This document shows, in pieces, positions 53,727 to 61,733 of a DNA stretch of 64,000 nucleotides. This DNA is from Paenibacillus lautus NBRC 15380 (lineage in GTDB: Bacteria > Bacillota > Bacilli > Paenibacillales > Paenibacillaceae). Location of the stretch: positions 372,001 through 436,000 of the forward strand of contig NZ_BIMF01000001.1 of the NCBI RefSeq assembly GCF_004000945.1, given 5' to 3'. The stretch's first letter is position 1. Each line of letters begins with the position of its first letter. Under the pieces are notes generated by a model, which worked only from the letters and a program-made list of their open reading frames with translations, searched no databases and was not told the DNA's origin. A program made the translations under genes and the position numbers.

Positions 53727-55544
53727 ATGGATCATGAGCTATCCCAGTCTCTGTCAGCGCCGTTTCATGCACAGCTTCATTCACCTGACGGGAATCTGCA
53801 GATCACACTGGAACAGGAGCCTAACGGCCCCCTTTTTTACACGGTGATGAACAACCGGTATCGCGTTCTTGAAAGGTCGCCGCTCGGGCTGATCACCGAC
53901 CAATACAAACTTCAACAAGGCATACGTATACAAGGGGTGGAGCACAACACGATCACGGAGCGTTACGAGCTTGTGACCGGCAAGCAAAAATCGCAGTCTT
54001 ACGAAGCAAACGAGTTGGTACTTTCGACTTCGGTAGAGAATCATCAGGTGAGGATCCGTTTCCGTGCTTTTCATGACGGCGTCGCATACCGGTATGAGCT
54101 GCAAGGAGAAGGAGATATTCGTTTCGAGAACGAGCTCTCCGGCTTCCATCTGCCGGAGGACCGGATGCTCAACGTCTGGGCTCAGCCGTTCATGCGGTGT
54201 TATGAACGAACCTATGACCATGCCATGCCGGATCATCTTCGGGGAGGGCATTTCGGTTTCCCGCTGCTGGTCCAATCGGCAGAGGATCATTGGCTGCTGC
54301 TGACTGAAGCAGCTGTGGACGGGGGATATGGCGCCAGTCATCTCGAAGCGGATGAGCAAGACGGCCGGAAGCTCCGCATCGCTTACGCCCCGGATCAGGA
54401 AACGCCGATTGCCGCCAAGCTTCCGCTCTCGACGCCCTGGCGTGTCATGGTCATCGGATCGCTCGGGGATCTGGTGTCTTCATCGCTGACGACTCATTTA
54501 TGTCCCCCGCCCGTGCTGGAAGACACCTCTTGGATCTCTCCTGGCAGAGCGGCCTGGTCCTGGTACGCGGAAGGCGATTCCTGCGGCGATATGGACATTC
54601 AACGGCAGCATGTGGATTTTGCCGCCGAGATGGGATGGGAATACAGCGTCGTGGACGGCGGCTGGGAGGGTGTGCTGGATGCGCCTCAACTCATCCGTTA
54701 CGCGAAGTCGCGCGGCGTCGGCATCTGGCTGTGGACGCATTATAAAGGGCTGAACACGGAGGAACTCCGTGAGGACAAATTACGCCTGTGGGCATCCTGG
54801 GGCGCCGTTGGCATCAAGGTCGACTTCTTCGACAGCGACAACCAGGAGACGCTCCAGATCTATGATGCCATTGCGGAATCCGCTGCCATGCATCGGCTGA
54901 TGGTCAATTTTCATGGATCCACCAAACCAAGCGGCGAGCACCGGACATGGCCTCACGTGATGACAAGAGAAGGTGTTTACGGTGCGGAATACTACCGGGC
55001 ACAGAGTGAAGGGCCTAATGCGGTTCATCTCTGTACCTTGCCGTTTACGCGGAACGTGATCGGGTCCATGGACTTTACGCCGGTCACGTTCAGCAGGCGG
55101 ACCAACACGACCCAAGGGCTTCAGCTGGCCCTGGCCATTCTCTTCGAGTCCGGCATCCAGCACTATGCGGATGCGATCTCGGTATTCGCCGATCATCCGG
55201 GCAAGCCGCTGCTGGCCGCCGTTCCGGCCGTCTGGGATGAGACTCGGCTGCTGGAAGGTTATCCGGGCCGATTCGTTACGATAGCAAGACGATCGGGTGC
55301 GGAATGGTTTGTCGCCTCCATCTGTGCCGCAGGAGGACGAGACGTCCACATTCCGCTGGATTTCCTTGAGGACCACCAAGCCTATCAAGCCGTGATCTAT
55401 CAGGAACAGGCGGAAGCGGACGAATATCGATATCGTTCCGTTCTTCCTCCCATTGAGGTTCACACGGAAACGCGCTGCGCCAAGGATACCATCAAAATAC
55501 GTCTCAAGGTGTACGGCGGCGTATCCATCCATCTCACGCCGTAA
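53727..55544 (+). CDS. GH97 glycoside hydrolase (alpha-galactosidase/glucosidase)
   Basis: A 605-residue cytoplasmic enzyme starting at 53727 behind AAGGAG. An N-terminal beta-sandwich (GNLQITLEQEPNGPLFYTV, ELSGFHLPE) precedes a TIM barrel with GWEYSVVDGGWEGVLD and WGAVGIKVDFFDSDNQE. An Asp in the KVDFFD strand, about residue 366, is where retaining GH97 alpha-galactosidases keep their nucleophile, whereas inverting members have Gly there; a retaining mechanism is thus inferred. Further family text: LMVNFHGSTKPSGEHRTWPHVMTREGVYGAEYY. The gene is divergent from the CBM32/beta-helix and GH95 genes, forming one plant-polysaccharide locus. Confidence 0.9.
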   Translation: MDHELSQSLSAPFHAQLHSPDGNLQITLEQEPNGPLFYTVMNNRYRVLERSPLGLITDQYKLQQGIRIQGVEHNTITERYELVTGKQKSQSYEANELVLSTSVENHQVRIRFRAFHDGVAYRYELQGEGDIRFENELSGFHLPEDRMLNVWAQPFMRCYERTYDHAMPDHLRGGHFGFPLLVQSAEDHWLLLTEAAVDGGYGASHLEADEQDGRKLRIAYAPDQETPIAAKLPLSTPWRVMVIGSLGDLVSSSLTTHLCPPPVLEDTSWISPGRAAWSWYAEGDSCGDMDIQRQHVDFAAEMGWEYSVVDGGWEGVLDAPQLIRYAKSRGVGIWLWTHYKGLNTEELREDKLRLWASWGAVGIKVDFFDSDNQETLQIYDAIAESAAMHRLMVNFHGSTKPSGEHRTWPHVMTREGVYGAEYYRAQSEGPNAVHLCTLPFTRNVIGSMDFTPVTFSRRTNTTQGLQLALAILFESGIQHYADAISVFADHPGKPLLAAVPAVWDETRLLEGYPGRFVTIARRSGAEWFVASICAAGGRDVHIPLDFLEDHQAYQAVIYQEQAEADEYRYRSVLPPIEVHTETRCAKDTIKIRLKVYGGVSIHLTP

Positions 55545-55561
55545 GCGGAGAACAAGTAAGT

Positions 55562-55598
55562 CTTGCGAGATAAGAAGGGGAAGCCTCTGAAGGTTATA
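55562..55598. repeat. dispersed 37-bp repeat, copy 2
   Basis: Begins CTTGCGAGATAAGAAGGG and matches copy 1 at 32696-32732 at about 32 of 37 positions in the same orientation. The stretch from here to 55788 holds no recognisable gene. Confidence 0.55.
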
Positions 55599-55788
55599 CC
55601 TATTACTTTAAAAAGCACAAGGTCTGACCCCTTCCAGATGGTTTTGTGCATTACCCAGCCCAATTTGCTGAAGATGCGCTTTGGAACAACAAATACTCTA
55701 TATTTATCACAGGGCAAGGGCATGTGAATCCTATCACCCTTTATCGAACTTGGTCCCATCTCTCTTGCTGATCTACTCCTCATTTCGT

Positions 55789-55875
55789 TTAGAAGTGAAT
55801 AAGAAGTTCTTTGAATTTTTTGGTGTAATATTCGTTGTATCCATGTCCGCCGCTAATGACCACATAGCTGCTATT
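55789..55875 (-). pseudogene. 3' tail of a gene cut off at the IS3 end
   Basis: Directly beside the likely IS end, the minus strand reads KFNSSYVVISGGHGYNEYY, TKKFKELLIHF and a stop (55789-55791). The codon use is coding-like and it has no start. It looks like the C-terminus of an unknown protein whose front was removed by the insertion or a later deletion. No family is recognised. Confidence 0.5.
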
Positions 55876-56640
55876 GAACTTACCCCTGTCAAGTAGACAG
55901 CCTTAAAAAAGCAGCCTTAAGCAACCTTAGTTCGGTACACAACCGGACTAAGGTTGTTTAGTTTTTGTTGAAAACGTTCGTGGTTGTAAAAATGGATATA
56001 TCGTTCAATCGCCTTAACGAGCTCTTCCTTGGTCGAGAAGGTGTCGAGTGGAAGACATTCTGATTTCAGGTGTCCAAAGAAGCTCTCGATACAAGCGTTA
56101 TCCCAGCAGTTTCCCTTACGCGACATACTCGCTTTCATTTTCTTGCGCTTCAAATAGGCACGGTAATCCTTGTGGGTATACTGGAAGCCTTGGTCGCTGT
56201 GGAGCAGTTGGTTGGTTACTTTGCGTTTATGTACAGCTGCTTGTATGGTCTCCAGCACAAGCTTTAAATTGTTGTGGCGTCCGATTCGAAAGGCAACCAC
56301 CTCGTTGTTATACAGGTCAAAAATAACCGACAGGTACAGAAAGCGAGAGCCGATTGGCAGATAGGTCACATCGGTGCCCCATTTCGTATTGGGTGCCGTG
56401 GCGTTGAAATCCCGATTTAGCACATTGGTTGAGGTAATCCCGGCCTCCCGACGGCCAAAGTATGATTTCCTTCGCCTAATACGTGCACGAATCCCCAGTT
56501 CTTTCATCAGCCGGTACACACGCTTATGGTTGACGTTCAAGCCAAGGGTTTTCTTTAGCCAGACACAAACCCGTGGGTATCCGTAAATGCCCTTTAGCTG
56601 GGTACTTCTCTTTCAGAGCTTGCTCTTCGATTAGTTTGGG
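55875..56640 (-). mobile_element. IS3-family element remnant, orfB transposase part
   Basis: The open frame 55917-56540 (207 residues) is the DDE transposase core: KWGTDVTYLPIGSRFLYLSV with the first Asp, LLHSDQGFQYTH with the second, CWDNACIESFFGHLKSE with the Glu, and FYNHERFQQKLNNLSPV. Further upstream the frame is broken by one extra G at 56590-56592 (KEKYPAK then GIYGYPRVCVWLKKTLG), and homology stops near 56640, so the N-terminal part of OrfB is gone. The end near 55875-55902 (TGAACTTACCCCT) resembles the outer end at 59218. Confidence 0.88.
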
Positions 56641-56649
56641 GGTTGGATC

Positions 56650-56726
56650 TGAAGGATGTAATTAAGGCTATCGAGAATGGAAAACCGGATAATCTAAAAG
56701 CTGAAAAAAGCCCTAACGAATCATAA
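56650..56726 (+). pseudogene. 3' tail of a plus-strand gene
   Basis: A frame ending LDLKDVIKAIENGKPDNLKA then EKSPNES-stop (TAA 56724-56726) begins at the edge of the transposase remnant and has no start. A good terminator follows 24 bases later, supporting a true gene end. The rest of the gene is missing. Unknown family. Confidence 0.45.
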
Positions 56727-56750
56727 GAGAAATTTAACAAAAAGTGAACA

Positions 56751-56790
56751 GCGATTGTCTTTAAAAAGATCAATCGTTCGCTTTTTTATG
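56751..56790 (+). terminator. terminator after the truncated plus-strand gene
   Basis: CGATTG-TCTTT pairs with AAAGA-(T)-CAATCG, followed by a CGTTCGC extension and a run of six Ts. Confidence 0.7.
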
Positions 56791-56929
56791 TTGTTTAAAT
56801 ATGTTTGTAGCAGCTAGCCAGTGTTGCGTTGAAGGGTGGTTCGTTACCCTCTACTTTAAAGTAAGGCGCCGCGGACTGACGTCTTCTGTTCGTTTCAAGC
56901 CCACAAAAAAAAGGCCGCCCATTATCGAA

Positions 56930-57195
56930 CGGGTCCCTAGAGTTTATCTAAACCATTATGTTGGCGAATAGAAAATCGCAGTAAGCCGTCAAGGGCGACG
57001 AGCAATAGCGGAGGGAGGATGTTTTTCCCGAACTGAGCATATGGCGCAGTGGACGAAGCGAACCCTTGACGAGCGGTTCCCAGCTCCAACCCTATCAGCT
57101 GTCCGGAACCTTGTGTTCGGGAACCTGCCTCGAGGGAGCCTCCCCGTGATCGGGGAGGTTTAGAGGGGGGGCAGAATGGGAGGGCAGAGGGCACA
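56930..57195. other. GC-rich structured block without gene
   Basis: A block much richer in G+C than the genes to its right. It contains GTCAAGGG (56988) / CCCTTGAC (57063), GGTTCC (57075) / GGAACC repeats, GTTC-GGGAAC, and a perfect hairpin CCTCCCCG-TGAT-CGGGGAGG (57139-57158). The frames across it look non-coding. It could be a structured RNA, the end of another mobile element, or a recombination remnant. I do not recognise a known RNA family. Confidence 0.45.
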
Positions 57196-57226
57196 AGTCC
57201 TTTGTATTTCTTTTATGGTGAAATCC

Positions 57227-57859
57227 TTAATTATCAATTAAATCTATAACTTCGGAAATTTCTTTGTTTAACGATGAAATTGCAGTCGCGTATTCTGATT
57301 TCGTAACAAATTCCTTAGGATGACTCGTAATATTATACAAACTCACATCTTTTGTAGATTCTGAAGTTAATTGAGTACTTATATTCGTTAGTAATACCTT
57401 TATTCCCCCCCAATTTTCAGGGAGCTTTGAGTTGTTTCGTTGAGTAAAGAAATATCTATTTAACTTATATATCATAGTTTGTAAATTTTTATTCGTTTCA
57501 ACAATGTTATTAAGTTCATGATTATACTCATTGTTGTCCAATTTTTTTATAAACACTTCTAAACTAGAATAATAATCAGTACTGATTCCTATTAAAAATC
57601 CCTGTGAAAATAAGTATGCTTCATTTGGTTTACTATACTTATCATTTTCTAGCTCCAATAAAAATCTATAGGTACTTTGAATACGACTCGAATAATCAGT
57701 AAATATATTGTAGTTATTTTCTATTTCGTAGATCGGTTGAGAAGTTACAAGGGGGTTGTTCCCATTGATTCGGTTGGATATAAAAAATTGTATTAGATTT
57801 GAAAGCAATACAACTACAGTAGTAATTAAAATACACCTAATTAAGTATCTTTTTTTCAA
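57227..57859 (-). CDS. 210-residue membrane-anchored protein, unknown
   Basis: An AT-rich gene. The product has a basic N-terminus (MKKRYLIR), one hydrophobic helix (about 8-28) and an outside helical domain rich in Asn, Tyr, Ser and Glu, with likely coiled segments (NNIVETNKNLQTMIYKLNRY, AISSLNKEISEVIDLIDN). AGGAGA lies upstream. No catalytic motif or family is recognised. It lies 105 bases downstream of the secreted-protein gene and may be co-transcribed. Composition differs sharply from the chromosome, suggesting recent acquisition. An immunity or adhesion role is conceivable only. Confidence 0.7.
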   Translation of the reverse strand: MKKRYLIRCILITTVVVLLSNLIQFFISNRINGNNPLVTSQPIYEIENNYNIFTDYSSRIQSTYRFLLELENDKYSKPNEAYLFSQGFLIGISTDYYSSLEVFIKKLDNNEYNHELNNIVETNKNLQTMIYKLNRYFFTQRNNSKLPENWGGIKVLLTNISTQLTSESTKDVSLYNITSHPKEFVTKSEYATAISSLNKEISEVIDLIDN

Positions 57860-57964
57860 TTTGTAAGGTCTCCTCTTTTTATGAAATTTTATTCTAAATA
57901 AAAAATAAAGTAAACGGAAAATTTATTTTCCCATTTACTTTATTATACTAATTCTGTATAAATT

Positions 57965-58732
57965 TTAAAGTGTAACAGAAGCAGTAGCAGCTGTTGGCCA
58001 GTAGGTTTCATTTTGTATTGTAGTTATGGAATAACTCACGCCTACATCAAGTGGGTTACCCCATGACCATTTTGCTGTTCCTGAGTATGTTGATGTGTTT
58101 TTATTTACATAATAAGTATGAGTATATTTTGCAGCTGTTGTAGTTTGTCCTGTTCCTTTTGCAGATAATTTTGCATATCCACTGACTACCGATACATTTT
58201 CACCATCAAAGTTATCGTAGATGTTAAATAGTATTGTTCCTGCGTTTCTTTGATCAGCATCAGCTAACCACATATTCCTATTGGTTACTCCATTCGCAAC
58301 GTAATCAAACTTTTTAGGATCCCAATTAATAGAAACTAAATCGTATGAGGCAGGATAGGGTTCATAAGTAGCATTTGCAGGTAGCGTTGCTTTCTTTTCA
58401 ACTTGTACCCAGGCGTAGTATCTTCCACTGTCTTTTGTAATATAGTTTCTAAGAACTCTTAATGAAGGATCTAGTGCCTGAGGAGAAATGTCACTAACTT
58501 CATTTCCTCTATTATCTACAATCACTGAATCGCTCGCCAATACTTCAATTCCTTTTGAGTTTAAAAATTGTATAACCTCCTCGTTTGTGGCACCGTTTTC
58601 TCTCATTTGATCGACTTGCTGTATTGTTTCGCCAAAGCTTTCATCACCTTGCGCTTCATCTGCACTAGCAACTCCTGCAAAGCTACATAAAATCAAAGAG
58701 ATGGCCAACAAAACAAGCTTAAACTTCTTCAT
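57965..58732 (-). CDS. secreted protein of unknown function
   Basis: A 255-residue exported protein; start at 58732 behind AAGGAGG. The signal peptide MKKFKLVLLAISLILCSFAG ends near ASA-DEA. A pro-like helical segment (about 28-65: GETIQQVDQMRENGATNEEV) is followed by a beta-rich domain with many Tyr, Thr, Asn and Trp residues (SGRYYAWVQVEKKA, YTHTYYVNKNTSTYSGTAKW, NETYWPTAATASVTL). No catalytic motif or cysteine in the mature part was noticed. The layout, signal plus propeptide plus beta domain, suits a secreted toxin, inhibitor or surface protein. AT-rich like its neighbour. Confidence 0.75.
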   Translation of the reverse strand: MKKFKLVLLAISLILCSFAGVASADEAQGDESFGETIQQVDQMRENGATNEEVIQFLNSKGIEVLASDSVIVDNRGNEVSDISPQALDPSLRVLRNYITKDSGRYYAWVQVEKKATLPANATYEPYPASYDLVSINWDPKKFDYVANGVTNRNMWLADADQRNAGTILFNIYDNFDGENVSVVSGYAKLSAKGTGQTTTAAKYTHTYYVNKNTSTYSGTAKWSWGNPLDVGVSYSITTIQNETYWPTAATASVTL

Positions 58733-58919
58733 AATCTTCCTCCTTATTGTATAATTTAGTAGATAGTTTACATTTATTATCATATATTACCATAATAAAA
58801 AATGTAAATGATTTCTTGTTAAATAATTTAACTTGTAACATAGTCAAATATTTTGTGTAGAAGAAATAGCGGTTCTACATAACACGGGCCACTGCTCGAA
58901 GCTCCCAAATGAAGATCCT

Positions 58920-59218
58920 TGCGGTCTTGATCGATATAATCCTCCCGGCGTCCTCGTTGATCCAATAATCCAAACTCACCTTGTTCCCGTTATTTTCGCA
59001 TCAATCGTTTCATTCGGTTTTTTGTCTTGAATACCGAAGTGTTCATTGATTTGCCGATAGGTCCACTTCTCCTCCACATGAAGCCGGATGGCTTCTAACT
59101 TCAGTGTTTCTGAATAACGCTTGAATTTTTGTCCTTTAATCGCCATAAAAAATACCCCCCTAGAATTCATCGGAATAACCAGATGGGTTCCAATGTCCAT
59201 TCTAAGGGGTGCACTTCA
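58920..59218 (-). mobile_element. IS3-family element remnant, orfA part and outer end
   Basis: From ATG 59146, with GGGGGG before it, the frame reads MAIKGQKFKRYSETLKLEAI and WTYRQINEHFGIQDK, the helix-turn-helix start of an IS3-type OrfA. A frameshift follows the K run and the shifted frame continues NRMKRLMRK-stop-REQGEFGLLDQRGRREDYID before homology ends near 58920. Between 59146 and 59218 lies the outer end, which on the minus strand starts TGAAGTGCACCCCTTAGAAT, similar to the end at 55875. Together with the orfB remnant it looks like one element split by about 2.3 kb. Confidence 0.8.
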
Positions 59219-59234
59219 CGTGGTAGTGAGTCTT

Positions 59235-59880
59235 TTTTTGAGTTTAAAGGAATCTCATCTATTAATTCGGAACCCTTATTCTTAACGTTTCCTACTGCAG
59301 CAAAAAACTGGTTAGGAACGCATTTGAGCTGCAGGGAAAGGAGATAACAGCTCGTGAGGCTTTTCTTTATCTGTAACATCCGGATCAAGCCAAATATCTG
59401 TAGCCTTATTATCCAATATAACCGGCATCCTATCATGAACATTTGCCACCAGATCATTTGGTTTTGTGATTATGATGGTGCAACTGGGCAGTATCTCTCC
59501 GTCCTCCTCCTTCCACTCATCATACAAACCAGCAAAGCCATACACGCCCTTTGATAATCGATAGGGCTGCTTTTTATCCTTACCTTCACGTTTCAATGTA
59601 CGGTTCCGGTGATCAGATGCCTAAAGGCCGGCTTTGATTGAATAGTCTCAACACGGGCATTAATCATCTTATAACCTATCTTGATATCTTTGGCCCAAAA
59701 GGGGACTAGTCCCCATCTATAACCTTCTAATACATATTCCCCACTGTTCCCATTGACAACAGCAATCGTCTGAGAAGGTGCTATGTTGTAAAACGTTTTG
59801 TATTCATATTCGATCCTACTCACATCAAACGTATCTACAACATCGGATACTTCACTTGTCAGAGTAAATCTGGCACACAG
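59235..59880 (-). pseudogene. SRAP/YedK (HMCES-like) DNA-protein crosslink protein, broken
   Basis: Pieces in different frames give most of an SRAP protein: CARFTLTSEVSDVVDTFDVS, FYNIAPSQTIAVVN, YRWGLVPFWAKDI, INARVETIQSKPAFRHLIT, KREGKDKKQPYRLSKGVYGFAG and VHDRMPVIL. The start is lost (the usual MCGRF is LCARF without ATG). A deletion at about 59595-59605 removes the part with the catalytic FYEW. A nonsense codon and a frameshift follow QMRS near 59310. Normal SRAP proteins bind abasic sites through Cys2. This gene cannot make one. The IS3 end abuts its 3' side. Confidence 0.85.
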
Positions 59881-59891
59881 CAGGCCTTACA

Positions 59892-61733
59892 CTATGCCCG
59901 CGGCGGACATGGCATGACCATGCGGATGGTAGTTCCCGTTCCCTCGCCTGCCGAGGTTACGCGGAGTCCGTAAGTCTCGCCGAATACCAGCTGAATCCGC
60001 CGATGCACATTCAGCAGCCCGATGCCTCCGGTACCGCTAAGGTTCAGGGAGGATTCAAGCACATGATTCACGTGGTTGTACTCGTAGGACAACCGTGCCG
60101 CAACCTCGCTCAGCTGTTCATCCGTCATGCCGATGCCGTTATCCGTCACGCTGACCCAGAAGGCATCGTCGCTGCAACCTGCGGAAATGATGATGTACTG
60201 CGAGGCCTCGATGCCGTCCGGAAAGGCATGCTGGAATGCATTCTCGATTAAGGGCTGGAGCGTCAACCGCACCATTTTGTATAGAAGCAGCTCATGGGGA
60301 ACCTCAACCCGAAGATCAAACTCCAGATCGTGCCGATGCTTCATGATCGTCATGTAGTTCAAAACGTGCTTGAGCTCGTTGGCGACGGTGATCTCCTCCA
60401 GCGACGTCAGCAAGGAGTACCGCATCATAAAGCCTAGAGAGGACACCATTTCGGTAATCTCTGATGAGCCTTCAACCTCGGCATAACACACGATGGTCTC
60501 CAGCGTGTTGTACATGAAATGCGGATTGATCTGGAGCTGAAGCGCTTGGAACTCGGCCTTCTGCCGTTCGATAATCGTCTTCTGCTGCTGCAGCTCGGTC
60601 TCGTATACCCGCTCGATTAGCTCCGACAATCGGGTCACCATCAGATTGTACCGCTGCATCATTTCCGTCAGCTCGTCCTCGCGTTTAGGAAGCTCCAAGG
60701 GAATCCACCGTCCCTGCTCCGTCTGGCGCATCCCGCGGATAATCGTCTGGATGGGCTGGGTAATGGAACGAGTGAAACGGTAAGCAAGCAGACAAGCAGC
60801 AATGAGACTGATCAAGCCGATCGTCCAGACCGTAGAACGAATGCTGGCTATCGGTTTGCGCCACTCCTCCAGCGGCAACGAAGCAACCAGACGCCAGCCG
60901 GAATAGGGAGACATCCGCGTCATGAACACTCTCTGCTCTCCATCGGCCGTCGTATATTTGAAGGATTCCTCGTCTGCGCCCATAATGGCGGCCGTCAGCT
61001 TCGGATCCTCGGCCGGAGACGAGGCGTTATGCTCCAGTCCCTCAGGCTGGTAGACGACATGGCCGCTGGCATCCGCGATATAGAAGTATCCGCGTTCGCC
61101 CAGATCAATTCCCTTCCAGAGAGAGGATAGCTCCTGGGAACGCACTTCCATGGCTAGCACGCCTTTTTCCGCTGTGGAGGATAAGCCCTTGATCAGTCTC
61201 GTCATGCGTACCACACTGCCGCTGCGTCCAGGTATAATACTCTCCGTATGAATCATGAGACCGCTTTCATCTTTTGTGGTATTGCGAAGATCCGTCATCT
61301 GCTTCGCCTTCTCCTCTGCACTGAATACTGGTGCCGTAAAATCAGAACCGAAGCTGTACGTGGCATTTCCGTTGTAAGACAGGAGATACATAGTCAGCAG
61401 CTCGGGCCCCCGGTCCATGAGGGGACGGAATACCGTATCCTTGATCGTGGAGCTGATGTGATAATACTCGTAATGGTCCGCCGGGTTAGGCAAATCTACG
61501 AATTTTTTCAATTCCCGGTTGGTCAATAAGGAGATCATCGTACGGTCGTAGGATTTAATGTACAGATCGGTATGGTTTAAGGCATTCTGCACGATTTGCG
61601 ACATGTGCCGGTCCAGTTGGCGATCCAGCTCAGCTGATGAGCGCGTGTAGGTAACGATGCCGATCAACAAGGAAGTCAGCACAATGATGGATACAAAGTA
61701 CAGAAACAATTTGCGGTACAGTTTATTTTTCAT
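59892..61733 (-). CDS. sensor histidine kinase (YesM-like)
   Basis: A 613-residue membrane kinase. Helices at about 9-30 and 300-320 flank a large outside dCache-like sensor (DLGERGYFYIADASGHVVYQP). HAMP follows, then the phospho-acceptor His405 in LQINPHFMYNTL and the ATPase domain with LQPLIENAFQHAF, DNGIGM and GTGGIGLLNVHRRI. The ATG overlaps the response-regulator stop codon as ATGA. It pairs with that regulator and, by position, with the solute-binding protein upstream, to sense an oligosaccharide. Confidence 0.94.
   Translation of the reverse strand: MKNKLYRKLFLYFVSIIVLTSLLIGIVTYTRSSAELDRQLDRHMSQIVQNALNHTDLYIKSYDRTMISLLTNRELKKFVDLPNPADHYEYYHISSTIKDTVFRPLMDRGPELLTMYLLSYNGNATYSFGSDFTAPVFSAEEKAKQMTDLRNTTKDESGLMIHTESIIPGRSGSVVRMTRLIKGLSSTAEKGVLAMEVRSQELSSLWKGIDLGERGYFYIADASGHVVYQPEGLEHNASSPAEDPKLTAAIMGADEESFKYTTADGEQRVFMTRMSPYSGWRLVASLPLEEWRKPIASIRSTVWTIGLISLIAACLLAYRFTRSITQPIQTIIRGMRQTEQGRWIPLELPKREDELTEMMQRYNLMVTRLSELIERVYETELQQQKTIIERQKAEFQALQLQINPHFMYNTLETIVCYAEVEGSSEITEMVSSLGFMMRYSLLTSLEEITVANELKHVLNYMTIMKHRHDLEFDLRVEVPHELLLYKMVRLTLQPLIENAFQHAFPDGIEASQYIIISAGCSDDAFWVSVTDNGIGMTDEQLSEVAARLSYEYNHVNHVLESSLNLSGTGGIGLLNVHRRIQLVFGETYGLRVTSAGEGTGTTIRMVMPCPPRA

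Noticed and set aside
56937..57194. 85-codon frame over the GC-rich block
   Set aside because: Its codons follow the inverted repeats, and it contains Pro/Gly/Ser-rich low-complexity text; the structure is better explained at nucleotide level.
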